A stretch of DNA of 64,000 nt from Geomonas oryzisoli. Its GTDB lineage: Bacteria; Desulfobacterota; Desulfuromonadia; Geobacterales; Geobacteraceae. Shown piece by piece: positions 54,099 to 62,173 of the stretch (within the stretch, counting starts at the first letter, position 1; each line of letters starts with the position of its first letter). The notes under the pieces are model-generated. The model made no database searches. It was not told the origin of the DNA and saw only the letters and a program-made list of their open reading frames with translations. Where the stretch lies: assembly GCF_018986915.1 (NCBI RefSeq), contig NZ_CP076723.1, positions 4,306,228 to 4,370,227 of the forward strand, read 5' to 3'. A program made the position numbers and the translations under genes.

Positions 54099-54359
54099 AT
54101 GCCAGTATCAGGAATTGTTGTGTCTTGCCGACCCGAATGCGCCGGGGGCGTTGCCGAGAAGCTCGCCGGTGGCGAGGGGATAGAGGTGCACGGCGTGCTC
54201 GCCGACGGCAAGATCGTGGCGGTCATCGAGGCGGACACCATAGACGGGGAGGTGGCCCTGGTGACCGGGCTGCAGCAGATGGAGGGGGTGATCTCGGTGC
54301 AGCTCGCCTACCATAACTTCGAAGACATGGAACCGGGCGGGCAACCGCTTTGTTCCTGA
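54099..54359 (+). CDS. napD: NapD, chaperone for periplasmic nitrate reductase
   Basis: 86 aa, GGAGG upstream. MPVSGIVVSCRPE at the start and EGVISVQLAYHNFED at the end match NapD, which binds the Tat signal of NapA and delays export until the cofactor is inserted. First gene of the nap operon, 30 nt before napA. Cytoplasmic. Confidence 0.93.
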   Translation: MPVSGIVVSCRPECAGGVAEKLAGGEGIEVHGVLADGKIVAVIEADTIDGEVALVTGLQQMEGVISVQLAYHNFEDMEPGGQPLCS

Positions 54360-54389
54360 CGGATCGATATCAACCTGAAGGAGGATGCG

Positions 54390-56708
54390 ATGGGACTTTC
54401 CAGACGAGACTTCATCAAGGCCTGCGCCGCAGCGGCCGCATTTGCCGCGGCAGGCGTTTCGGTGACACGCCCTGAGGGGGCTGAGGCGGCGGAGGACGGG
54501 ATCACCTGGGGCAAGGCTCCGTGCCGGTACTGCGGGGTCGGCTGCGCCGTCCTGGTCGGGGTGAAGGGAGGGCGCATCGTCACCACCAAGGGGGATCCCG
54601 CCGGGCCGGTGAACAAGGGGCTCAACTGTATCAAGGGGTACTTCCTCTCCAAGGCGCTCTACGGCAAGGACCGCCTCACCACGCCCCTCATCCGCAAGGG
54701 GAACAAGATGGTGGAGGCGACCTGGGACGAGGCGCTCGACCTGATCGCCGCACAGTACAAGAAGGCCATCGCCGCGCACGGTCCCGATTCCGTCGCGCTC
54801 TACGGGTCCGGGCAGTGGACCATCCAGGAAGGGTACGTCGCATCCAAGCTCATGAAGGGGGGGATCGGCACCAACAACCTCGAGCCCAACGCGCGCCTTT
54901 GCATGGCCAGCGCCGTCGTCGCCTTCATGAACACCTTCGGTTCCGACGAGCCGATGGGGTGCTACGACGACCTCGACCTCGGCGACACCTACATCCTTTG
55001 GGGCGCCAACATGGCCGAGGCGCACCCGGTCCTCTTCTCGCGGCTCATCGACAACAAGCTGAAAAACAGGAAGGTGAAGCTGATCGACATCGCCACCCGC
55101 AGGACCCGCACCACGAAGATGGCGGACGAGTACATTGCGATGAAGCCCCAGGGTGACCTGGCGGCCTTGAACGGCATCATCCACGTCATCCTGCGCGACA
55201 GGCTCTACGACGAGGCGTTCATCGGCAAGCACGTCTCCTTCAAGCGGGGCAAAGAGAACGCCCCCTACGGCCTGAAGGACAAGGAGGCGTTCAACGAGAC
55301 GCCGGCGGACGTGAAGAACCTCACCTTCGAGGAGTACAAGGCACTCATGAAGCCGTACACGCCGCAGTGGGCGGAGAAGGTTTCCGGCGTCCCGGCGGCG
55401 AAGATCGAGGAGCTCGCCAGGATCTATACGGACAAGTCCCGCAAGGTGAACTCGCTGTGGACCATGGGGGTGAACCAGCATTCCCGCGGGGTCTGGGTGA
55501 ACAACCTGATCTACAACCTGCACCTTCTGACCGGGAAGATCTGCAAGCCCGGCGAGAACCCGCTCTCGCTGACCGGCCAGCCCTCGGCCTGCGGCACCGC
55601 CCGCGAGGTGGGGACCTTCGCGCACCGGCTCCCGGCGGACATGGTGGTGATGAACGAGGCGCACCGCAAGAAGGCGGCGGGCATCTGGGGCATCCCCCCG
55701 GAGAAGATACCGTCCAAGGTCGGCCTGCACACGGTGGAGATGTTCCGCGCCATAGACCGCGGCGAGCTCAAGTGCATCTGGATCCAATGCACCAACCCGT
55801 TCCAGTCGCTCCCCAACCTGAACCGGGTGCGCAAGGCGGCCCAGGCCAGAAAGGCGTTCATCGTGGTCTCCGACATCTACCCGACCCGCAGCACGGAGGT
55901 CGCCGACGTGATCCTCCCCTCGGCCTCGTGGGTGGAGAAGGAGGGGGTCTTCGGCAACACGGAACGGCGTACCCAGCAGTGGTTCAAGATGGTGAACGCC
56001 CCGGGCAAGGCGAAGGAGGACGTCTGGCAGCTGATCGAGTTCGCGAAGAGGATGGGGCACGGCGCGCTCTTCCCATACCCGGAGAAGGGGATGCACCGGG
56101 AGATCTTCGAGGAGTACCGCAAGTTCACCCTCGGGACCGGCAAGGATCTCGCCCCCTACGGCACCTATGCCAAGGTGCGCGGACTGCGCTGGCCGGTGAA
56201 GGCGAACGGCGCCGAGACCCGCTGGCGCTACACCGAGACCGACGACGAGCACGTGGCCAAGGGTGAGGGGATCAAGTTCTACAAGGCTCCCAACAACAAG
56301 GTATCGGTCTGGTTCCGCCCCTACGAACCGCCCGCGGAGGTCCCGGACCGCAACTACCCCTTCTGGTTCTGCACCGGCAGGGTCCTCGAGCACTGGCACA
56401 CGGGTACCATGACCGGGCGGGTCCCCGAGCTCAGGCGGGCGGTCCCCCAGGCGACGCTGGAGCTGCACCCGGAAGATGCGAAGAAGCTCGGCATCAGGAA
56501 CCGGGACAAGGTGAAGGTCACCTCCCGGCGCGGCTCTGTCGTGCTGACCGCGGAGATCGGCGGCAGGGGCGCTCCCGAGCGCGGCTCCGTGTTCACCACC
56601 TTCTTCGACGAGAACAAGCTGGTCAACGAGATCTGCATCGACGCCTTCGATCCGCTCTCCAAGGAGCCGGATTTCAAGAAGTGCGCGGTCAAGGTGCAGA
56701 AGGCCTAG
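54390..56708 (+). CDS. napA: periplasmic nitrate reductase catalytic subunit
   Basis: 772 aa, AAGGAGG upstream. Twin-arginine signal SRRDFIKACAAAAAFAAAG, [4Fe-4S] cysteines at 45, 48, 52 and 80 (CRYCGVGC, LNCIKGYF), molybdenum-ligand Cys171 in NARLCMASAV, and bis-MGD binding blocks GQPSACGTAREVG and FCTGRVLEHWHTGTMTGRVPEL. Reduces nitrate to nitrite in the periplasm. Shorter than enteric NapA (about 830 aa), the size seen in Campylobacter- and Deltaproteobacteria-type enzymes. Confidence 0.95.
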   Translation: MGLSRRDFIKACAAAAAFAAAGVSVTRPEGAEAAEDGITWGKAPCRYCGVGCAVLVGVKGGRIVTTKGDPAGPVNKGLNCIKGYFLSKALYGKDRLTTPLIRKGNKMVEATWDEALDLIAAQYKKAIAAHGPDSVALYGSGQWTIQEGYVASKLMKGGIGTNNLEPNARLCMASAVVAFMNTFGSDEPMGCYDDLDLGDTYILWGANMAEAHPVLFSRLIDNKLKNRKVKLIDIATRRTRTTKMADEYIAMKPQGDLAALNGIIHVILRDRLYDEAFIGKHVSFKRGKENAPYGLKDKEAFNETPADVKNLTFEEYKALMKPYTPQWAEKVSGVPAAKIEELARIYTDKSRKVNSLWTMGVNQHSRGVWVNNLIYNLHLLTGKICKPGENPLSLTGQPSACGTAREVGTFAHRLPADMVVMNEAHRKKAAGIWGIPPEKIPSKVGLHTVEMFRAIDRGELKCIWIQCTNPFQSLPNLNRVRKAAQARKAFIVVSDIYPTRSTEVADVILPSASWVEKEGVFGNTERRTQQWFKMVNAPGKAKEDVWQLIEFAKRMGHGALFPYPEKGMHREIFEEYRKFTLGTGKDLAPYGTYAKVRGLRWPVKANGAETRWRYTETDDEHVAKGEGIKFYKAPNNKVSVWFRPYEPPAEVPDRNYPFWFCTGRVLEHWHTGTMTGRVPELRRAVPQATLELHPEDAKKLGIRNRDKVKVTSRRGSVVLTAEIGGRGAPERGSVFTTFFDENKLVNEICIDAFDPLSKEPDFKKCAVKVQKA

Positions 56709-56712
56709 CGGA

Positions 56713-57369
56713 GTGCCGGAGCAACGAGAGGAAGGGTGTGTTTCGCGGCGCCAGTTCCTGAAGCGGGGGACTCTCGCGCCGTTGGCGCTGGCTCTCGCAG
56801 CGGCGGGAGGGGCGTCGGTATTCCTGCGCCCCGGGGAGGCGCGCGGCTTCGTCCTGAGGCCCCCCGGGGCGATCACGCTCAAGCGCTTTCTGTCCGCCTG
56901 CGTGCGCTGCGGCAAGTGCGCCCAGGCCTGCCCGTACCGCTCGATCAAGCTCCTCGACCGCGGCGTCGGCATCGGGACGCCGTTCATCGCGGCACGGGAG
57001 GTCCCCTGCTACCTCTGTCCCGACCTCCCCTGCGTCAAGGCCTGCCCCTCCGGCGCGCTCGACCCGCAGACCACGGCGGTGGAAAAGGTGCGCATGGGAA
57101 CGGCGCAGATCGTGGACCGGGAGGGATGTCTCTCCATCCGGGGGCTGCGCTGCGAGGTCTGTTACCGCCAATGCCCGCTCATCGACCAGGCCATCACCCT
57201 GGAGCCGCGCCACAACCCGCGCACCGGCGAACACACCATCATGGAGCCGGTAGTGCACCGGGAGAAGTGCGTCGGCTGCGGGGTCTGCGAGAACTCCTGC
57301 GTGCTCCCGAAACCGGTGATCGTGGTGCGGGAGACCGTGGAGGTCCAAAGGGACAGCTATGACTTCTAG
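56713..57369 (+). CDS. napG: NapG, ferredoxin-type quinol-oxidation subunit
   Basis: 218 aa from GTG at 56713, 4 nt behind napA. Twin-arginine signal (SRRQFLKRG), then four [4Fe-4S] motifs: CVRCGKCAQACP, CYLCPDLPCVKACP, CEVCYRQCP and CVGCGVCENSCV. With NapH it moves electrons from menaquinol to NapA. Its presence, and the lack of a napC-type tetrahaem gene, implies NapGH is the main quinol oxidase here. Confidence 0.94.
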   Translation: MPEQREEGCVSRRQFLKRGTLAPLALALAAAGGASVFLRPGEARGFVLRPPGAITLKRFLSACVRCGKCAQACPYRSIKLLDRGVGIGTPFIAAREVPCYLCPDLPCVKACPSGALDPQTTAVEKVRMGTAQIVDREGCLSIRGLRCEVCYRQCPLIDQAITLEPRHNPRTGEHTIMEPVVHREKCVGCGVCENSCVLPKPVIVVRETVEVQRDSYDF

Positions 57370-58132
57370 GTGGTGGCTGCCGCGCCGGTCGGTGCAGATC
57401 GGGACTCTGCTTTTAATCGCCTCTCCGGCGGCGGGGTTCACTTTTTTCAAGGGGAACCTCGCCTCGGCCGAGCTCGCCGGCGTGCGGCTTTCGGACCCGC
57501 TGGCCTGCCTGCAGGCGGTGATCGGCTCCGGGGTCATGATCCCGTCCTACCTGTTCGGGGCGCTCCTGGTAACCGTCGGCTACTTCGTTCTCGGGGGGCG
57601 CAGCTTCTGCGGCTGGGTCTGCCCGGTGGGATTTTTCACCGAGCTGGGAGACAAACTTCGGCGCAGGGTGGGGACGGGAGGGACGCTCCTGCCCCTTGCC
57701 ACGGGGCGCTACGCGCTGGCTGCCGTGCTGGGGGTCGTGGCGGCGACCGGGGTTCCACTTTTCGAGGTGCTCTCGCCCATCGGCATCGTCGGGCGCGCCG
57801 TAGCCTTCGCATCGCTGGTGCCGCTTTTGTTCCCGGCCGCGATCCTCGTGGTGGAGCTCACGGCGGCCCCGCGGGTGTGGTGCCGCTCGCTCTGCCCGCT
57901 GGGTGCTTTCTACGCGCTCCTCGCCCGGTTCAGTCCGCTCAAAGTCTCCTTCGACCGGGCGCGCTGCACCGGATGCGGTGACTGCGTGGCGATCTGCCCC
58001 GTCCCGGAGGTGCTCGACCCGCTGTGGAGCCAGGAGTCCTGCCGGATACGCACCGGCGACTGCACCCGCTGTCTTGCCTGCATCGACAGCTGTGCCGAGC
58101 GTGCCCTCAAAGTAGGGTTCCACTTGAAATAA
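57359..58132 (+). CDS. napH: NapH, membrane quinol-oxidising ferredoxin
   Basis: 257 aa, overlapping napG by 11 nt. Four transmembrane helices (about 12-28, 57-77, 112-132, 140-160), the polyferredoxin membrane motifs CGWCPVG-like in FCGWVCPVGFFTE and CRSLCPLGAFYAL, and two C-terminal [4Fe-4S] motifs CTGCGDCVAICP and CTRCLACIDSC. Menaquinol dehydrogenase partner of NapG. Stop 86 nt before napB. Confidence 0.94.
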   Translation: MTSRWWLPRRSVQIGTLLLIASPAAGFTFFKGNLASAELAGVRLSDPLACLQAVIGSGVMIPSYLFGALLVTVGYFVLGGRSFCGWVCPVGFFTELGDKLRRRVGTGGTLLPLATGRYALAAVLGVVAATGVPLFEVLSPIGIVGRAVAFASLVPLLFPAAILVVELTAAPRVWCRSLCPLGAFYALLARFSPLKVSFDRARCTGCGDCVAICPVPEVLDPLWSQESCRIRTGDCTRCLACIDSCAERALKVGFHLK

Positions 58133-58218
58133 CGGCGGCGCCCGCTGCGACGCCCTCCCCTTCCTCCTCTTTGGGAGCGAGGGGATCAGACTGACAGTCC
58201 CCCAATAGGAGGTCTTAC

Positions 58219-58530
58219 ATGAAAAGAACGATGCTCCCCCTTCTTCTTTGCGCCTTGCTGGCACTGGCGGTCCAGGCCCCGGCTTGGGGCAATGACGCCG
58301 AAGGGCCCGCCCCTGACCTCGCTGCTGATGCGCTGCAGTCCCCCGCGGATCCCCCGGTGATCCCGCACGCGGTGAAGTCGGACCAGGACGGCGAGGAGTG
58401 CAACGCCTGTCATCGCGACGGCTTGAAGGGAGCGCCCCCCACCAGCCACCCCGAGCGGCTCAACTGCACCCAGTGCCACGTCCAGGGAGCGAAGCAGGAC
58501 GGAAAGAAAGGAAAGCGCGGCAAGAAATGA
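58219..58530 (+). CDS. napB: NapB-like small dihaem cytochrome c
   Basis: 103 aa with a signal peptide (about 1-24, cut after AWG). VIPHAVKSDQDGEECNACH and NCTQCHVQGAKQ match NapB, whose usual form is about 130-150 aa; this one keeps both haem sites and the PPVIPH block but lacks part of the middle and ends in a lysine-rich tail. It would pass electrons to NapA. Its stop overlaps the napF start (ATGA). Confidence 0.85.
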   Translation: MKRTMLPLLLCALLALAVQAPAWGNDAEGPAPDLAADALQSPADPPVIPHAVKSDQDGEECNACHRDGLKGAPPTSHPERLNCTQCHVQGAKQDGKKGKRGKK

Positions 58531-58901
58531 CCCTGAGCCGGAAGGATTTTTTCCGCGGCAGCTGGTACGCAGTGGGAGAGTTCCTGCTGGGGACCGGAGA
58601 GCTCCTGCGGGGGGCGCGGGACGCCTTGGGACAGGTACGCGACCAGGCGCTCAATCCGCCGGTGCGCCCCGAAGGGGAGGACGACGCGGCGCGGGCGAAG
58701 GTGGCCCGCGTCGACGACAGTCACTGCCCGGCCAGAAGCTGCGGCTGTTTTGCCTGCCTCGACAGGTGCGCGGCGGGGGCGATCTCATTTGCTCCCGGAC
58801 GAGGCATCGTCATCGACGAACAGCTCTGCACCGGGTGCGGCGAGTGCCTTTCCTATTGTCCGCTCGCTCCGCAGGCGCTTGCGCTGGTCGACGTTGGGTA
58901 G
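58527..58901 (+). CDS. napF: NapF-like ferredoxin
   Basis: 124 aa from ATG at 58527, overlapping napB. SRKDFFRGSWYAVGE at the start, an unusual cysteine set CPARSCGCFACLDRC, and a [4Fe-4S] motif CTGCGECLSYCPLAPQAL. NapF proteins are cytoplasmic iron-sulfur proteins that help mature NapA. This one has fewer clusters than E. coli NapF (which has three or four). Last gene of the nap operon. Confidence 0.82.
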   Translation: MTLSRKDFFRGSWYAVGEFLLGTGELLRGARDALGQVRDQALNPPVRPEGEDDAARAKVARVDDSHCPARSCGCFACLDRCAAGAISFAPGRGIVIDEQLCTGCGECLSYCPLAPQALALVDVG

Positions 58902-59373
58902 GCGCCGTCACAGAGCGGCAGTTCAGGTAATCAGCAAGGTTCCGCCCCCGGGGTTCCGTAGCGCCTACCTCTTCCACCGTTCCCCCCGCCTCATTCCCAC
59001 CGCCAAACGTTTACCGACTCCCCCCCTACCGAGCCTGCTCCTCCACCCCCTGTTTTCGGTGACAGCTTTACCTGATCTGTGCCAGCGCCGCTAAGGCGGA
59101 CACGGTTACACCTGCTCCGCTCCGTCCTGACAGAGAAGGCCCATGCATGGCAACGGTCCCTGTGCGCGACAGTGTGCTGGTCGCGGCATTGGACAACTGT
59201 TACAATGAGCTGGGCGATTCGGCTGCGGATGGCATAACCGGCAGGACGTCGCGATAAATCGTTATTTTTGTTGAGCGGAGTCTTGGAAATTAATTGACAT
59301 TAGCACCGTAGGCGTGCTATTTAGCCTTGGTTTTCTACCCGTGATTTGTATACGGGAAAGAGGACAGACAGTT
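58902..59373. other. gap between nap and atp operons
   Basis: No recognised gene. The right end holds the likely atp promoter (59294-59322). The middle contains a C-rich stretch without clear hairpin; no terminator for nap is obvious. Confidence 0.5.
59294..59322 (+). promoter_or_regulatory. probable atp operon promoter
   Basis: TTGACA (59294-59299), 17 bp, then CTATTT (59317-59322). It lies about 52 bp before the first gene, whose RBS is GAGG. Confidence 0.6.
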
Positions 59374-59616
59374 ATGGATGAGGAAAAAAAGAACCTGCTC
59401 AGAACCCTGGGCATGGTCTCCACCATGGGGATCTCTTTCGCGGTGGCGATTGCCATCGGCGTGTTCGTCGGCCTGAAGCTGGACCAGTGGCTGGGGACCA
59501 AACCGTGGTTTTTCTTCATTTTCCTCTTCTTCGGCATTGCGGCAGGCTTCCGCAACATCTTCATATTAGCGGGCAAAGAACTGCGCGATGGCGGAGACAA
59601 GAATAAACGAGAGTAA
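59374..59616 (+). CDS. atpZ: AtpZ/AtpI-type small membrane protein of ATP synthase
   Basis: 80 aa from ATG at 59374 (MDEEKKNLLRTLG); an earlier start at 59314 lies within the promoter region. Two transmembrane helices (STMGISFAVAIAIGVFVGL and WFFFIFLFFGIAAGFRN) with the family motif GLKLDQWLGTKPWF. AtpZ/AtpI proteins help assemble the c-ring and may handle Mg2+. Overlaps the next gene by 29 nt. Confidence 0.88.
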   Translation: MDEEKKNLLRTLGMVSTMGISFAVAIAIGVFVGLKLDQWLGTKPWFFFIFLFFGIAAGFRNIFILAGKELRDGGDKNKRE

Positions 59617-59974
59617 CATCTTCTCCTGGCTGGTCCGGGGGAGCCTGCTGCTGAGCGCCGTGCTCGGCGCGGCCGGCGCACTGCTCATCTCGCCGAGGTT
59701 CGGAGGCTCGCTCTTCGTGGGCGGGATGCTGGCCCTGGCCAACTTCTTCTGGATCCGCACCGGACTGGAAGCGGCGCTCCGGCTGCAGCCGCGTAACGCA
59801 TCCCGCTTCGCGATCATGCGCTACGTGTTACGGCTCGCCATCATGGCGGCCCTGCTGTACCTCTTGATCGTAGTCCTTAAGGCCGACATCTTCGGCCTGG
59901 TGATCGGGCTTTCGGTCCTGGTTCTGAACATAATCGCTTTTTCGATATATCTGTCGACCCGTAAAGGAGGCTAG
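59588..59974 (+). CDS. atpI: ATP synthase subunit I (AtpI family)
   Basis: 128 aa. Four transmembrane helices and the pattern [26 protein letters not shown] is cited by its start [17 protein letters not shown]. This class of AtpI (AtpR-like) is typical of ATP synthase operons of delta- and other proteobacteria and helps assemble the c-ring. It overlaps atpZ by 29 nt and is followed 4 nt later by atpB. Confidence 0.88.
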   Translation: MAETRINESNIFSWLVRGSLLLSAVLGAAGALLISPRFGGSLFVGGMLALANFFWIRTGLEAALRLQPRNASRFAIMRYVLRLAIMAALLYLLIVVLKADIFGLVIGLSVLVLNIIAFSIYLSTRKGG

Positions 59975-59978
59975 CTGC

Positions 59979-60668
59979 ATGGTTCATCCCTTTTTATTCC
60001 TTCAGTTTTTCCGCGAGTTGCTCCACCCCCTCGGTTTCTCCGAGGCGAGTGCCGATGCGGTCGTCTATACCTGGCTGATCATGATCGGCCTGGTGCTGTT
60101 TTCCATCGTGGCCACCAAGAGGCTGCAGGCCGTTCCGTCCGGCGCGCAGAACTTCATGGAAGTCATCGTGGGCGGCATCGAGAACATGCTGGTGGAGACC
60201 ATGGGTGAGCACGGCCGTCCGTTCTTCCCGCTGGTGGCTACCCTGGCGCTGTTCATCCTGGTGTCCAACCTGATCGGCCTGATCCCGGGCTTCTTCCCGC
60301 CGACCGCGAACATCAACACCACCGCGGCCTGCGCGGTCGTCGTCTTCATCACCACCCACATCGTGGGCGTGAAGGAGCACGGCGCCGGCTACATCAAGCA
60401 CTTCCTGGGTCCCATCGCCTGGCTCGCCCCGATGATGTTCTTCATCGAGGTGATCGGCCACCTGAGCCGCGTCATCTCGCTGACCCTGCGTCTCTTCGGT
60501 AACATGAACGGCCACGAACTCGTTCTGATCATCTTCTTCGGCCTGGCCCCGTTCATGGTGCCGCTGCCGATGATGCTGATGGGCGTGCTGGTTTCCTTCA
60601 TCCAGGCCTTCGTGTTCATGCTCCTGGCCATGATCTACATCCAGGGTTCGCTGGAGCACGCGCACTAA
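59979..60668 (+). CDS. atpB: ATP synthase F0 subunit a
   Basis: 229 aa, RBS AAAGGAGG. Six transmembrane helices; the ion channel with its conserved arginine lies in [20 protein letters not shown] (segment [16 protein letters not shown]). Couples ion flow to c-ring rotation. Standard length for bacterial subunit a. F1 genes must lie elsewhere, as the operon is F0-only here. Confidence 0.96.
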   Translation: MVHPFLFLQFFRELLHPLGFSEASADAVVYTWLIMIGLVLFSIVATKRLQAVPSGAQNFMEVIVGGIENMLVETMGEHGRPFFPLVATLALFILVSNLIGLIPGFFPPTANINTTAACAVVVFITTHIVGVKEHGAGYIKHFLGPIAWLAPMMFFIEVIGHLSRVISLTLRLFGNMNGHELVLIIFFGLAPFMVPLPMMLMGVLVSFIQAFVFMLLAMIYIQGSLEHAH

Positions 60669-60677
60669 GAACCGGTT

Positions 60678-60760
60678 GAGAGGCGGTTCTAGGTTCTACG
60701 TTCTACGTTAGAACCAAAACCGAAGCCTCTAAACGTAGAACCTACAACTTAGAACTGACT
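60678..60760 (+). repeat. GTTCTA-rich hairpin between atpB and atpE
   Basis: AGGTTCTACGTT (60691-60702) pairs perfectly with AACGTAGAACCT (60732-60743), flanked by further GTTCTA/TAGAAC pairing, and GAGAGGC pairs with GCCTCT inside. It resembles the nuo heptamer hairpins in layout but not in sequence. Confidence 0.75.
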
Positions 60761-60808
60761 TTTAATTCCTATACTATTTAGGAAAAATACGCGGCAAAGG
60801 AGAAACAA

Positions 60809-61084
60809 ATGGAATTCTTTACTATGTGTGTACTCGCAGCAGGCATCGGCATGGCTCTCGGCACCCTCGGCACCGGCATCGGTCAGGGTCTCGCAGTTAA
60901 GAGCGCAGTTGAAGGCGTTTCCCGTAACCCGGGCGCTTCCGGCAAAATCCTCACCACCATGATGATCGGTCTGGCGATGATCGAGTCCCTGGCAATCTAC
61001 GCCCTCGTTGTTTGCCTCATCATCCTCTTCGCTAACCCGTACAAAGAAGTTGCAATGTCCGCTATCAAGGCTGTTGCGAAGTAA
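60809..61084 (+). CDS. atpE: ATP synthase F0 subunit c
   Basis: 91 aa, AAAGGAG upstream. Two helices joined by a polar loop (GVSRNPGASGKI). Ion carboxylate Glu59 in LAMIESLAIYALV. The pattern Gln26, Glu59, Ser60 and Tyr64 matches four positions of the sodium-binding set of Ilyobacter-type c subunits, but the fifth (Thr after Ser) is Leu here. Followed by a strong terminator. Confidence 0.96.
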   Translation: MEFFTMCVLAAGIGMALGTLGTGIGQGLAVKSAVEGVSRNPGASGKILTTMMIGLAMIESLAIYALVVCLIILFANPYKEVAMSAIKAVAK

Positions 61085-61105
61085 TTAGTTTCTCCAAGAA
61101 ACGAG

Positions 61106-61140
61106 AAAGGGGCGTGCCGCAAGGTACGCCCTTTTTTTTT
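61106..61140 (+). terminator. strong terminator after atpE
   Basis: GGGCGTGCC/GGTACGCCC stem with GCAA loop and a ten-T run. This ends the F0 operon. Confidence 0.93.
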
Positions 61141-61170
61141 GCTCTGGGCGGGAGAGGGGTGAGTAAAAGC

Positions 61171-61207
61171 AAATCCCCCCTGCCCCCCCCTTTGACAAGG
61201 GGGGAAC
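61171..61207. repeat. CCCCCTTTG-family repeat, copy 6
   Basis: AAATCCCCCCTGCCCCCCCC then TTTGACAAGGGGGGAACG. Nearest relative is 52611-52645. Confidence 0.75.
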
Positions 61208-61342
61208 GAGAGGTGGCGGGCGGCGCTTCGTGGCCAACCTACTCCAAGGTTCCAAGGGTGGCGGCGGAACCCCTTGTGCCCTTATGTCCCGTCCTGCCCC
61301 CTCACCTTGACATTTACTTTCCGCTATGAAATAGTCCAGACC

Positions 61343-62059
61343 ATGAAAATCATAGCCGACATGCATACTCACACCCTCGCATCGGGACACGCCTACTCCA
61401 CCATCAACGAACTGGCCAACGCTGCCGCACAGGCGGGTCTGCGGGGACTGGCCATCACCGACCACGGCCCCGGACTCCCGGGCGGGCCGCACCGCTACCA
61501 CTTCTGCGCCATGCGCTTCGTCCCCCCCACCATCGCCGGGGTCAGGATCTTCCGCGGCATCGAGGCCAACATCCTCGACCACACCGGCCGACTCGACCTG
61601 GAGCCGGACGTTCTCGAGACGCTCGATTTCGTCATGGCCGGCTTCCACGAGGACTGCGGCATCTGCGGCCAGGACCGGGACCGCAACACGCGCACCCTTT
61701 TGACGGTTATGGAGAATCCCCTGGTGAAATGCATCTCCCATCCAGGGAACCCCATCTTCCCGCTCCACTACGAGGAGGTGGTCATGGGGGCGCTCGCCAC
61801 CGATACGGCGCTGGAGTTGAACAACTCTTCGCTCGCGGCCGTGAGCCGCAAGGGGAGCAACGAGAACTGCGCCGAGATCGCCCGCCTGTGCGCCAAAATT
61901 GGCGCCAGGGTGATGATCGGGAGCGACGCACACATCTGCCAGGGGGTCGGGGTGTTCGATAAGGCGCTGCAGCTCACGGCCCAGGCGGGTATCGCGGAGG
62001 GACAGGTGGTGAACGCTTCGTGGGAAAGGCTGTTGGATTTCCTGGGGAAGAGTGAATAA
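61343..62059 (+). CDS. PHP-domain phosphatase, YcdX-like
   Basis: 238 aa from ATG at 61343. MKIIADMHTHTLASGHAYST carries the first metal site (His8, His10), AITDHGPGLPG the second, and FRGIEANI, AGFHE and ISHPGNP further ones, ending in MIGSDAHICQ. These are the PHP motifs for three metals. YcdX-like proteins are phosphatases of unclear substrate. Single gene. Confidence 0.88.
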   Translation: MKIIADMHTHTLASGHAYSTINELANAAAQAGLRGLAITDHGPGLPGGPHRYHFCAMRFVPPTIAGVRIFRGIEANILDHTGRLDLEPDVLETLDFVMAGFHEDCGICGQDRDRNTRTLLTVMENPLVKCISHPGNPIFPLHYEEVVMGALATDTALELNNSSLAAVSRKGSNENCAEIARLCAKIGARVMIGSDAHICQGVGVFDKALQLTAQAGIAEGQVVNASWERLLDFLGKSE

Positions 62060-62082
62060 GAGACGGCAGGCGCTGCAAAGGC

Positions 62083-62102
62083 GGGCGAATGATCATTCGC
62101 CC
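62083..62102. repeat. GGGCGAAT hairpin repeat, copy 2
   Basis: GGGCGAATGATCATTCGCCC, a perfect 20-bp palindrome, followed by CCTGCC. One base different from 34073-34092. Repeats of this look are common in Geobacteraceae. Confidence 0.8.
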
Positions 62103-62139
62103 CTGCCGTGCGCAGCGAAGCTGGATAGAGGATGAACGA

Positions 62140-62169
62140 ATAAGGGGCGCCGGTGACGGCGCCCCTTAT
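62140..62169. terminator. bidirectional terminator between convergent genes
   Basis: ATAAGGGGCGCC pairs with GGCGCCCCTTAT with a 6-nt loop, between the PHP gene (+) and the DMT transporter (-). Confidence 0.88.
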
Positions 62170-62173
62170 CTAT

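Noticed and set aside
54108..56987. 959-aa open frame antisense to napA
   Set aside because: Arg/Leu/Gly/Val-rich shadow of a high-GC gene; no RBS or family.
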